Source of the DNA: Blautia sp. An249
Lineage (GTDB): Bacteria; Bacillota; Clostridia; Lachnospirales; Lachnospiraceae
Assembly: GCF_002159835.1 (NCBI RefSeq)
Contig: NZ_NFJL01000002.1
Location: 343,671-407,670 of the forward strand
Length of the DNA: 64,000 nucleotides
Direction: 5' to 3'
The position numbers and the translations under genes were made by a program. Under the pieces are notes generated by a model. That model was not told the origin of the DNA. It did no database searches and saw nothing but the letters and a program-made list of their open reading frames with translations. This document shows positions 26,766 to 35,088 of this stretch, in pieces (the stretch's first letter is position 1; every line of letters begins with the position of its first letter).

Positions 26766-26990
26766 TCAGCTCACTACCTTCCGTATACGATCAATGCCGT
26801 AGATGACACTCAGGCCGGAACCGTTGTCCCAATTCACTATGAGACTCCCGGTATCGTCGACTCCTGTGACGGTTCCCTTGGTGCCGATGGGAGGAGCCTG
26901 TACATCGTCCATCTGTAGAAGTTCCACACGAGTGCCTGCCGGATATCGAGAGCGGAGCGCTGCAAGCTGCTCTTTCGTGATCATTCGCAT
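26766..26990 (-). CDS. DUF4314 family small phage protein
   Basis: 74 aa: ITKEQLAALRSRYPAGTRVEL, then PPIGTKGTVTGVDDTGSLIV and WDNGSGLSVIYGIDRI. This is the DUF4314 pattern, an SH3-like beta-barrel found in prophages and conjugative elements. It overlaps the end of the preceding gene by 10 nt. Confidence 0.8.
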   Translation of the reverse strand: MRMITKEQLAALRSRYPAGTRVELLQMDDVQAPPIGTKGTVTGVDDTGSLIVNWDNGSGLSVIYGIDRIRKVVS

Positions 26991-27649
26991 GCCGCCACCC
27001 CCTTTTTGGGTGCGCCGTTTTTCCAGCTTGAGTTGCCGGAGAGGTTTTTAAGGAGAATCTTGCGCTCTGCCTTATATTCGTTTCCGATGAAACCAAGTCG
27101 CAGGAGGAAACAGCGGAATGCGTACTTTTCATTGGCTACTTCCTTTTCATTGGCGCTGATACGTTTCAAATCTCGGCTCATTTTGCCAAGGGCGTTAATG
27201 AAGTGAGTGTAGGCTTTGACCGTTTCTGGCTCCGGCATCTCTGTGAACCAAGGGAAGCTGACCGTATCCTCTGACACCTCAATGTCAAGGTCGTCAATGC
27301 CGAGTGCCTTCTTGATGAGGTGCTCCTTGGCGGTGAGGAGGTTGGTAAGGTTTCCGACCGCCACCTTGTCGAGTGGGAGGCTGATTGTGAGGCCGATGGC
27401 TTTGTCGTCGCTTTCGTCTTCCTCGGTATCCTCCGGTGTGAAGCCGTCCGCGATCAGGTTGTGGATGAGGCGTTCCAACTTGTCTGCGTCATCACAGGTT
27501 ACACCGCCTTCTTTGTCGACCGTGATGTCGCCAATCTGGTAGGCGCAGGTTGGCATTCGCATGTAGACTGCCTTGTCGCCGGTGAGATTTTCGATGGCTG
27601 CAACCAATGCCTTCCTGTCGTTTCCAATTACGTTGTAATTTGCTTTCAT
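26981..27649 (-). CDS. Prophage 'virulence-related' protein of unknown function
   Basis: 222 aa. MKANYNVIGNDRKALVAAIE, MRMPTCAYQIGDITVDKEGG and SFPWFTEMPEPETVKAYTHF are recurrent in Firmicute prophages, where databases label it a virulence-related protein without experimental support. AAAGGAGG precedes the ATG. Intact. Confidence 0.75.
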   Translation of the reverse strand: MKANYNVIGNDRKALVAAIENLTGDKAVYMRMPTCAYQIGDITVDKEGGVTCDDADKLERLIHNLIADGFTPEDTEEDESDDKAIGLTISLPLDKVAVGNLTNLLTAKEHLIKKALGIDDLDIEVSEDTVSFPWFTEMPEPETVKAYTHFINALGKMSRDLKRISANEKEVANEKYAFRCFLLRLGFIGNEYKAERKILLKNLSGNSSWKNGAPKKGVAACE

Positions 27650-27703
27650 GAGTGTGTTCCTCCTTTATGGAATTAACGTTTTAGACTGTGCCTTGCGGCT
27701 GTT

Positions 27704-27767
27704 ATATAATCACTCTGAAAGCCTTATTTATCAAGCGATTTCTAGCATTTTCTGAGGTAGAAAATCG
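27704..27767 (-). promoter_or_regulatory. Phage promoter-like element, copy B
   Basis: Minus strand GCTTTCAGAGTGATTATAT (27722-27704) preceded by CGATTTTCTACCTCAGAA (27767-27750). TTGATA lies about 18 nt before an ATTATA -10. Compare copy A at 26665. The motif GAGTGAT directly 5' of the -10 is shared. Confidence 0.55.
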
Positions 27768-27794
27768 CCAAAGAATTCGAGCGGAAATTGTGTA

Positions 27795-29059
27795 CTATAC
27801 ACTTGCCGTAGGAGATGTCTCGACTTCCTTTGCCAGAGCTGAATAAAGGATCTTTTCGCTGTTTCTTATTACATACACATTTTCCGTATCGCCGGTATTC
27901 TCCACATAGCGGCGAAGGATGACAGAGGCGTATTTTGGATCAAGCTCCATCATGTAGCAGATACGGTTCAGCTGCTCGCAGGCCATCAGTGTGGAGCCGG
28001 AGCCGCCGAAGGTATAATAACGACAGAATTCTCCTGAGTGGAGTTCTGAATAGGATAGCACAGAAGGTCGAGTGGCTTTGAGGTCGGGTGATCCTTATTG
28101 CGCTTTGGCTTATCGTAGTTCCAGATGGTGGTTTGCTTGCGGTCGGAGTACCACGGGTGTTTGCCGTTTTGTAAGAAACCGTAGAGCACAGGCTCATGCT
28201 GCCATTGGTAATCGGAGCGACCGAGTACGAGACTGTTCTTTACCCAGATGCATACACCAGCGAGATGGAAACCTGCGTCGATGAATGCTTTTCTGAAAGT
28301 GAGCCCTTCAGTATCTGCATGGAAGCAGTAAGCAGCTCCACCTTTTTCGAGGTGCTCAGCCATGTTCTTAAAAGCAGCCAGCAGGAAATTATAAAATTCC
28401 TCGCCCTTGAGAGAGTCGTTTTGGATCGCAAGGCCGTCTGAGGCTTTAAAGGATACGCCGTAGGGTGGATCGGTCAGAACAAGATTTGCTTTCTTGCCGT
28501 CCATGAGTTTCTCCACATCTTCTGGCGAGGTGGCATCTCCACACATGACTTTATGCTTGCCGACCGTCCAGATGTCGCCGAGCTCCACGAAGGAAGCTTT
28601 CTCAAGAGCAGCAGTGAGGTCAAAGTCATCATCAGCGATATTTTTTTCATTCCCTGTGCCGAGCAGCTTATCCAGCTCACCGGCATCAAAGCCGAGGAGC
28701 GAGAGGTCAAAGGACTGATCCTGCAGGTCAGATAATTCGACCGACAGCATTTCCTCATCCCAGCCTGCGTTTAGTGCCAATTGATTGTCCGCAAGGATAT
28801 ATGCACGTTTCTGTGCTTCCGTCAGGTTTTCAGCAAAGACGCAGGGTACGGTTTCATAACCTTCCTCGCGGGCAGCCGTGATGCGGCCGTGACCGACGAG
28901 AATGTTATAATCTGAGTCAATAACAGCAGGGCTCACAAAGCCGAATTCCCGGAGAGAGGCGCGCAGCTGTGCGATCTGTTCTTTACTATGCGTCCTGGAA
29001 TTTCGGGCATAGGGCACCAGCTTATCAATGGGTACCTGTTCTAATTTTTGTGTGTTCAT
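27795..29059 (-). pseudogene. ParB-like/DNA adenine methylase fusion with 1-nt frameshift
   Basis: The N-terminal ParB-like nuclease domain (LVPYARNSRTHSKEQIAQL, ILVGHGRITAAREEG) is followed by a DNA methylase with VLTDPPYGVSFK and HPTSKPLDLLCYPIQNS. At 28013-28018 one nucleotide is missing: VVI should continue to DTFGGSGSTLMACEQLNR, which is read in the next frame down to 27795. Motif I (FGGSGST) is therefore cut from the protein. Such phage methylases usually protect phage DNA. It starts immediately after the terS stop. Confidence 0.85.
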
Positions 29060-29641
29060 TTACATATTCCTCCTGCTTCGAAGCAGCTGTTCCATTACGC
29101 TGTCCTGCGGGCTGCCCTCAAAAGGCTCGGTGCAGTTTTGCTTCACAATATCGTAGATCTCATACCAGAGCAGGTTGGCCTGCTTCTGAAAATTCATCAA
29201 AAGCTGTGTAAAAGGACTTGCAATTGCAGCGCCGGTAGTCGGGTGCTTTCCGAGCATACCGTATTTGCTGACCGCTTCCGAGCACTGAATATATCGGGCA
29301 AAGGCCTCAGAATAGCTTTCAAGCAGGCGCTTGTTTACCAGTCTTTCGCAGCCGCGCTCCTTGAGCCACAGCCATGTTTCCTTATAGATTTCATCTGCGC
29401 CAAGGGGCTTACCGTCCTTCTGCAGAGAAGAAAGATAGTCGTCCGGACTTGGCATATCCATGCCTTCCAGCTCTACACCGTCACCGATTTCGTCAACATC
29501 GAAGTCGGTCATGTCATTGGTGAAGTCCGGCAACTCCATGCGTTTTGCAGGTGCGCCTTTCATAATTTTGTCGGCGAGGGCGTCTGGCTTGGAGCCAGCT
29601 TTGATACGCCGCCCGCCGCGATAGGTTCCGTCTTTCGCCAT
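29060..29641 (-). CDS. terS: Terminase small subunit-like protein, P27 family (phage 2)
   Basis: 193 aa, start MAKDGTYRGGRRIKAGSKPD, then a helical body ending LLMNFQKQANLLWYEIYDIV and CTEPFEGSPQDSVMEQLL. The arrangement (HNH, this gene, methylase, terL) is standard for this prophage class. Longer upstream reading lacks a ribosome site. Intact. Confidence 0.78.
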   Translation of the reverse strand: MAKDGTYRGGRRIKAGSKPDALADKIMKGAPAKRMELPDFTNDMTDFDVDEIGDGVELEGMDMPSPDDYLSSLQKDGKPLGADEIYKETWLWLKERGCERLVNKRLLESYSEAFARYIQCSEAVSKYGMLGKHPTTGAAIASPFTQLLMNFQKQANLLWYEIYDIVKQNCTEPFEGSPQDSVMEQLLRSRRNM

Positions 29642-29757
29642 GTTAATCACTTCCATTTCTATGGTGCAGGGTTTAATACCCTGTTTGAATTGCAATTTTT
29701 GCGTAAAAGACCCCGCGCCGTTTTCCGGGCAAAAGGGTCGTAGAGATTTTGACCGCC

Positions 29758-30105
29758 CTACCGGTCGCCACGCTCGCGGTGAATCTTCTCGTGACACGAA
29801 CGACAAAGACTCATGAGGTTGGACTCGTCATTCGATCCTCCCTCGGAAAGAGGCACGATGTGGTGGACTTCTTCAACCGTGACATAGCGTCCGTCTTTTA
29901 AGCACTGCTCACAAAGCGGGTGCTTGTGGACATATCTGTCTCGGATTCGTTTCCAAGCTCTGCCGTAGCGTTTGCCGGGAGAGTAGCCGCGCTGGAACTT
30001 CTCGTAGTGCTGTTCCATAACCTTGGCATGCTCCTCACAATAAACGCCGTCCGTAAGATGTGGGCAGCCGGGATAGCGGCACGGTCGTTGTGGTTTTCTT
30101 GGCAT
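29758..30105 (-). CDS. HNH endonuclease (phage 2 packaging)
   Basis: 115 aa. The zinc/HNH core is intact: CEQCLKDGRYVTVEEVHHIV, then PLSEGGSNDESNLMSLCRSC and HEKIH. An N-terminal CxxxxC pair (CRYPGCPHL) adds a possible zinc site. AAAGGAGGCACG precedes the ATG. HNH proteins next to terminase help cut packaged DNA. Confidence 0.9.
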   Translation of the reverse strand: MPRKPQRPCRYPGCPHLTDGVYCEEHAKVMEQHYEKFQRGYSPGKRYGRAWKRIRDRYVHKHPLCEQCLKDGRYVTVEEVHHIVPLSEGGSNDESNLMSLCRSCHEKIHRERGDR

Positions 30106-30129
30106 AAGCCGTGCCTCCTTTCAGGGCAT

Positions 30130-30209
30130 AAAGAAAGCCCTGCAGGACAAACCCGCAAGGCTTGTGTGCTGCGCGTGCAGCAGTTCCTTTATTCTTTTCG
30201 CTGATTATA
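30130..30209 (-). promoter_or_regulatory. Candidate phage late promoter and leader hairpin
   Basis: Minus strand TATAAT at 30209-30204 has no recognisable -35, as expected for an activator-dependent late promoter downstream of an ArpU/sigma-like gene. A hairpin (AAGCCTTGCGGG / CCTGCAGGGCTT) then lies between it and the HNH start. Confidence 0.45.
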
Positions 30210-30267
30210 TACTATCATAAAGGGCGGGTGGGCATCTTAGGACAAAGCAGGACATTTCGGGCGCATT

Positions 30268-30696
30268 TCAAATTACAATAGGATCATCAGGGAGCGTCAT
30301 ATGCAGAAGTGCTTTTCCATGCCAGCGCCTGATGGTGCGGGCATCTGCACAAAGCTCCATGCCGATCTGCTCCCACGTAAGACCGTGGATGTACCGGTAT
30401 TTCAAAACCATGCGCTCGTCGGTATCAGGAACTGCCTCAATGACCTCTCGTATCTGTTTCTTAAGGTCTGATAGCTTTTCCAGCTCATCGGCGATTTTCT
30501 TTTCCAGTGTCCACAGCTTCTCAAGCGTTCGGACAAATGGTGCTTCCGTATTTCGGGAAGTCTGTACGCGGTCTTTATCATATTGGATGGCCGACACATT
30601 TCCTGCCATCTCACGCAGGTTTTGTGCTTCTATCGTGTCGGACTTGATTCTCTGGTCAAGGCGGTAGGCCTGATGGAGATATTCTTTTACTGTCAT
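30268..30696 (-). CDS. ArpU/sigma region 4-like late transcription regulator
   Basis: 142 aa. A long coiled-coil (about residues 55-95) precedes a region 4-like helix-turn-helix with RMVLKYRYIHGLTWEQIGME and ARTIRRWHGKALLHM. This type sits just before packaging genes in Firmicute phages and switches on late transcription. It overlaps the upstream gene by 4 nt. Confidence 0.8.
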   Translation of the reverse strand: MTVKEYLHQAYRLDQRIKSDTIEAQNLREMAGNVSAIQYDKDRVQTSRNTEAPFVRTLEKLWTLEKKIADELEKLSDLKKQIREVIEAVPDTDERMVLKYRYIHGLTWEQIGMELCADARTIRRWHGKALLHMTLPDDPIVI

Positions 30697-30917
30697 AAGG
30701 ACTTCGCCTCCTCTCGTAGTTTGTATATAAGGTACTCGCCGTCTACGTTCGTTAGGGCTGCGTACCAGCTGGATCGAAAGAAACGTTCACACTCCATTGC
30801 ATCCGATAGGGCGGCTTGATTACTGGGCTTCTTTTTCAGGCGCTTTAGGGCATTTCGGTAATCTTTCACTGTCTGCAGCACGATGGTATTCACGAGATTT
30901 TCATATGGATCAGTCAT
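30693..30917 (-). CDS. Small conserved phage protein after the helicase
   Basis: 74 aa: MTDPYENLVNTIVLQTVKDY, then KKPSNQAALSDAMECERFF and WYAALTNVDGEYLIYKL. Its ATG overlaps the helicase stop (TGATG). It recurs between helicase and late regulator in related prophages. Function unknown. Confidence 0.75.
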   Translation of the reverse strand: MTDPYENLVNTIVLQTVKDYRNALKRLKKKPSNQAALSDAMECERFFRSSWYAALTNVDGEYLIYKLREEAKSL

Positions 30918-31990
30918 CACACCACCTTAAGATCTGCCTTGACCGCGTCAATCAGTGCGGTCTGTGTCATTTCTTTCCTGGATAGCGCCTTTACGATCCT
31001 TTCGTCAATCGTGCCCTTGGTAATAATGTGCTGGATTACCACGGTGCCGGATTCTTGACCTTGCCGCCAGAGACGGGCGTTTGTCTGTTGATATAATTCC
31101 AGAGACCATGTAAGACCGAACCACACAAGGGTGGAACCTCCGGCCTGAAGGTTCAAACCGTGACCGGCAGAGGCCGGATGGATGACTGCTACAGGAATCT
31201 TTCCCGCATTCCAGTCGGCAATATCGCGGCTGGTCTTAATCTCACGGACGTAGAAGCGCTTCTTGATTCGGCTAAGGTCATGTCGGAACCAATAGGCTAC
31301 AAGGAGTGGCTTTTCATTAGAAGCCTCAATGATGTCCTCCAAAGCGTCCAGCTTCCTACCGTGAAACTCAATGACCTCCCCGGTGTCGGCATAAATGGCA
31401 CCGTTTGCAAGCTGTGCGAGCTTGCCTGTAAGCGATGCGGCATTTGCTGCGGTCACTTCACCGTCGGGGAGTTGTAATATGAGCTCCTGCTTCAAATCTT
31501 CATAACGGCTGCGCTCAGATTCGGAAAGCTGCACGTCATATTCTGTTGAAACCAGCTCCGGCATTTTCAGGTGGTCGGTAGATTTCATGGAAATCGTGAT
31601 ATCCGAGATCCTCTGATAGATGGCATCCTCTGCATAGGGCAGCGGCTTGTAGGAATAGATAATCTCGCCGTTTCGTTTGTCCGGCATGAAGCAATTTGTC
31701 CGATACTGCGTAATAAAGCGTCCGAGACGTTCGCCCATATCCAGCACTTTAAACTCTGCCCACAAATCCATGAGACCATTTGAAGAAGGAGTGCCGGTCA
31801 GGCCAATCATCCGGTGAATCCGTGGCCGTACTTTCATCAGCGACTTGAAGCGTTTTGATTTATGATTCTTGAAGGAGGACAACTCGTCGATAATCACCAT
31901 GTCGAAGTCAAAGGAAAAGCCGGATTCTTCAATGAGCCACTGCAGATTCTCACGGTTGATGATCGTGATGTCTGCGCCCTGCATAAGTGC
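30917..31990 (-). pseudogene. SNF2-type phage helicase lacking its N-terminal Walker A region
   Basis: About 355 codons remain, starting at MQGADITIINRENLQWLIEE. Motif II FDMVIIDELSSFKNH, motif III GLTGTPSSNGLMDLWAEF and the C-terminal helicase motifs HPASAGHGLNLQAGGSTLVW and YQQTNARLWRQGQ are present. The first roughly 100-150 residues, with Walker A, are missing because a deletion joins this segment to the end of the primase gene in another frame at about 31990. The VRR-NUC nuclease gene that usually lies between them is also gone. Confidence 0.85.
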
Positions 31991-34248
31991 AGCTTTTCTT
32001 CCTCTGCGTCGCCCACCTCATGAATCTTTAATCCCTTGAAATAGCGCTTTCGATTCAGTGTCAGCCGTTCAAATCCGGCTTTCTCCAGCGCAAAGTAAAA
32101 GTCTGCCGTGCTGCGCACATACTCATTGCAGTCCAGCGAGTAGTTGCGGTATGCCTGATAGAGTGCAGAGGAACTCTCTTTGAAGGACTCATCCACATCG
32201 CACTTCTCGTCCAGAAAATGTCCGAACCAATCGTTCTGGCTTCGATATTCATTGATGGCCTTTGCCACGCAGTCCGGTACGGGAATCTGGTAGTCCAGTG
32301 CAATGACTTTTTTGGCACCTTCGATGATCCATGCCAGAATGCTTTCCCCGGCATTTTCATACAGGTACTCACCGTAATTTTTGATGTCGGCCTTGCCCTC
32401 AATCTTGGCATTGAAAGGGATCACGATAAGCCTGCGCCAGATACCGTCATCAGAGGCGGAGACGCGAGGAAGGTGGTTCGTATACAGCACCAGTGTATGG
32501 CAGGGCTTGAAGGAGAACGGATCTTTATACTTTTTCTCCGCACACACATCATCCGTAGAGCAGAGCTGCTTGACGGTGGAGTCGTTGAGCCTTGCGCCTT
32601 CCTGCATTTCTGCAGCAATCAGCAGGCGTTTGCCTTTGACCTCGGCCATTTCCGGCTTGATGTTCCTGCGGCAGCCGACTGTCAGGGTGTCTGCGGATAT
32701 ATTTCCACTGTAGAGTCCCAGAACACGGGAGATGGCATTCCAGAAGGTAGATTTGCCGTTGCGTCCATCACCATATGCGATGATGAGCGCATCTACAAAA
32801 ACTTTTCCGATAGAAGCAAGACCGCAGATCATCTGTACATAGTCGATCAGCTGTTGATCTTTCTGAAAAATCAGATCCAGATTATCCTGCCAGAGCTGCG
32901 CTCCCTTACTGCCGGGCGATACGGACGTGATTTTCGTAATAAAGTCATCTGCAGAATGTTCGCGGGCTCCGGACATGCCTTTTCTGAGGTCATAGGTTGC
33001 CTCCGGTGTGCAGAGTAGAAAGCAGTCCGCGTCCAGATCTCTCGGAGAGATTTCCAGCATCGGATGCGTCTCCTTAAGGGTAGATGTAATATTCTTAGAG
33101 TCGCGCCTGCGAACGGCAAAGTTTTGATAGGCCTTTGCGGCAAGGAACTCCTGATAAACTTCCATCTGTTCATCGCTCATCAACTGTTCCGCTTTGGCCT
33201 TGGATGTGTTATCAAGGATTTCCTGTGCACCACAGCTTTTGAGTTTCTGCAGAGCCTCCATCATATTTCGATTGGCTTCTGCGAGCTGCCTACGGGTGAG
33301 CTCATGCGCGACGGCCTGTGCACCGGGCTCTGTTTCCTGCCAGTAGTGATCGCTGTATCGGATAAAATGGGTGGCCGGTGAGTAGCGCAGCTCGTTTGCA
33401 AAATACTTCGAGAGAACTTCAGCCTGTCCCACATCGGAAAAGTCCTCCGGCTTATAGCTGTTCTCGTCGTTATAAACTTCCGGAGGAACATAACCGTCCT
33501 CACGACTGATCTTGGAATAAAAACGCTGGGCACTGTGCCAAATGGTATTTAGCTCGCTGTTATCCAGAGGGGGTACGCAGGTTGCGGCTTTTTCCAGAAA
33601 ACTCTGGTATGCTTTTTCCGTATCGCCGTATTTCTTTATGACGATACCGGACATGGTAGCGTTACGGCTTCCTTCCGAGATTACGACGTCCATTTCATGC
33701 CCGCCGGGCAGGTCTGCATCGAACTCGTCGTCGTTTAAAAATTCTGTGAGGTTCATGCGACTGGGATAGAGTTCCACATTCGGTTCCTGCGTTCCGAAGA
33801 AGAAACGGGCAGCATCCAGTGCTTTCGTATCGAAATAAGGGAAGATGGAATTGACCAGTTTCTTCATATCGCTATAAAGGGTGGCATCTGTCACCCGCTC
33901 AATGGGAAAAAGCACATGGAACTTTGGCCTCGCCGGTTTACCGTTTTTCTCGCGCTGATTAAAACGGCTGTAATGGATAGCGAGGCTCACTCCGGGAAAT
34001 GCCTCCAGCACGTCTGCCGGTGTGATCCAGTCTTTCGGATCTTCCGAATGATCATTATCACAATCCACGGGAAGGCAGTCTGCGGAGAGGAAATTGTCGC
34101 TATTGCGATAGTGATTCTTGTACTCCGCGCACACATAGTCGTGACTGACTGCAGCTCTCATACTGTTTGCGTCCATGACAACGGTCTTATGCGGATAAGA
34201 GCAGTTTCCGGGATTGCCGATGAAATCAGCGCTATACAGGGTAAACAT
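31894..34248 (-). CDS. D5-type phage primase-helicase, C-terminus replaced at a deletion joint
   Basis: 784 codons. An archaeo-eukaryotic-primase-like N-terminus (LPVDCDNDHSEDPKDW, RPKFHVLFPIERV) and a D5/VirE superfamily 3 helicase: Walker A YGDGRNGKSTFWNAI, Walker B region KGKRLLIAAEMQEG, and LVLYTNHLPRVSASDDGIWR. The phage-derived reading ends near 31995 (HEVGDAEEEKL). The last 30 codons are out-of-frame helicase sequence. The catalytic core is complete, so activity may persist. The ATG overlaps the preceding stop. Confidence 0.88.
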   Translation of the reverse strand: MFTLYSADFIGNPGNCSYPHKTVVMDANSMRAAVSHDYVCAEYKNHYRNSDNFLSADCLPVDCDNDHSEDPKDWITPADVLEAFPGVSLAIHYSRFNQREKNGKPARPKFHVLFPIERVTDATLYSDMKKLVNSIFPYFDTKALDAARFFFGTQEPNVELYPSRMNLTEFLNDDEFDADLPGGHEMDVVISEGSRNATMSGIVIKKYGDTEKAYQSFLEKAATCVPPLDNSELNTIWHSAQRFYSKISREDGYVPPEVYNDENSYKPEDFSDVGQAEVLSKYFANELRYSPATHFIRYSDHYWQETEPGAQAVAHELTRRQLAEANRNMMEALQKLKSCGAQEILDNTSKAKAEQLMSDEQMEVYQEFLAAKAYQNFAVRRRDSKNITSTLKETHPMLEISPRDLDADCFLLCTPEATYDLRKGMSGAREHSADDFITKITSVSPGSKGAQLWQDNLDLIFQKDQQLIDYVQMICGLASIGKVFVDALIIAYGDGRNGKSTFWNAISRVLGLYSGNISADTLTVGCRRNIKPEMAEVKGKRLLIAAEMQEGARLNDSTVKQLCSTDDVCAEKKYKDPFSFKPCHTLVLYTNHLPRVSASDDGIWRRLIVIPFNAKIEGKADIKNYGEYLYENAGESILAWIIEGAKKVIALDYQIPVPDCVAKAINEYRSQNDWFGHFLDEKCDVDESFKESSSALYQAYRNYSLDCNEYVRSTADFYFALEKAGFERLTLNRKRYFKGLKIHEVGDAEEEKLHLCRAQTSRSSTVRICSGSLKNPAFPLTSTW

Positions 34249-34575
34249 CAGTCGTACACCTCCTCCGATTCTTCCTCCAGCACCTTCGTGATAAATTTCA
34301 GAGCGCGGATTATGTTTTCCAGTTCGCAGTCGCCGCCAAGGGTGACTTTAAAGCCATCAGCCAAATCTGTCCATAAAAGGCGTGACATGGATATCTGTGC
34401 TACCTTCGTCGGAAATGCGGAAATAGGTACGTCCGCCGTGACCGGTGTCGCCACCTTTGTATCCGGTCGTTCCTGCTTCTACCTGAAGGACATTAGCGCT
34501 TAACACATCGCGGGTGTAGGTTGTAATCTTGGTGCCATCGAAAAGCTCTCTGCGATTTTCTTTAATTTCATACAT
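34248..34575 (-). pseudogene. Small phage protein with 2-nt frameshift
   Basis: Frame one reads MYEIKENRRELFDGTKITTY through GHGGRTYFRISDEGSTDIHV and stops at RFG. The normal continuation DGFKVTLGGDCELENIIRAL, ending LEEESEEVYD, is in another frame. Two missing nucleotides near 34359-34362 would restore it. It lies between the primase-helicase and a DUF4406-like gene. Function unknown. Confidence 0.75.
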
Positions 34576-34579
34576 AGCG

Positions 34580-35002
34580 TTAAACCTCCTGACATTCTTC
34601 TGTAAAATAGCGCAAGTGATAGTTCTTCCACTTGGCGCGTTTGATTTCTGCTTCCATACCGGATGAGATGCGGCTACCGAACACCCAGACCTCGGCGCAT
34701 TTGCTCATAAGGGCATTTCCGAAGAAAAGACCAAGCTCACGTTCTTCCGGATTGTCATCATCAAGGAACTGTGGAAATAGCAGATGCGGCGCGATAGGGA
34801 TATATCCTTTGTCCACGGCAAAGCGGCTGTAGCGTTTGGCATTAGCTATGTTTTCTTCCACATCTCCGGAAAACGGAGAGCAGATGTAGACGATAGGCCG
34901 GAAAGCACGAAGGGACTGCTTTTCATTTGCAGCAATCCGGGAGAGCGCTTCACCTGCAGTTGGGTCAGGATAGCCTTCGCTGTTGCGATAATCGTTGCTC
35001 AC
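34580..35002 (-). CDS. DUF4406/deoxyribosyltransferase-like phage protein
   Basis: 140 aa with GTG start after AGGAGGAC. YICSPFSGDVEENIANAKRY, YIPIAPHLLFPQFLDDDNPE and AEVWVFGSRISSGMEAEIKR give the Rossmann-like nucleoside 2-deoxyribosyltransferase/DUF4406 fold, suggesting a role in nucleotide metabolism. Its leader contains a 14-bp hairpin that is repeated upstream of the gene at 39505. Intact. Confidence 0.8.
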   Translation of the reverse strand: MSNDYRNSEGYPDPTAGEALSRIAANEKQSLRAFRPIVYICSPFSGDVEENIANAKRYSRFAVDKGYIPIAPHLLFPQFLDDDNPEERELGLFFGNALMSKCAEVWVFGSRISSGMEAEIKRAKWKNYHLRYFTEECQEV

Positions 35003-35033
35003 TAAAAAGTCCTCCTTTCCGGGCAGACTTAAA

Positions 35034-35082
35034 GGCGTCCACCTCCAATTTCCACTGGAGATGAACGCCTGATTTGAGCGGA
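35034..35082 (-). repeat. Leader hairpin element, copy 1
   Basis: On the minus strand GGCGTTCATCTCCA and TGGAGGTGGACGCC pair fully (14 bp counting G-U) around an 8-nt loop. The DNA block 35050-35082 (TTCCACTGGAGATGAAC, 4 nt, GATTTGAGCGGA) recurs almost exactly at 39550-39582. It sits 31 nt upstream of the start codon at 35002. Confidence 0.7.
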
Positions 35083-35088
35083 CGATTT

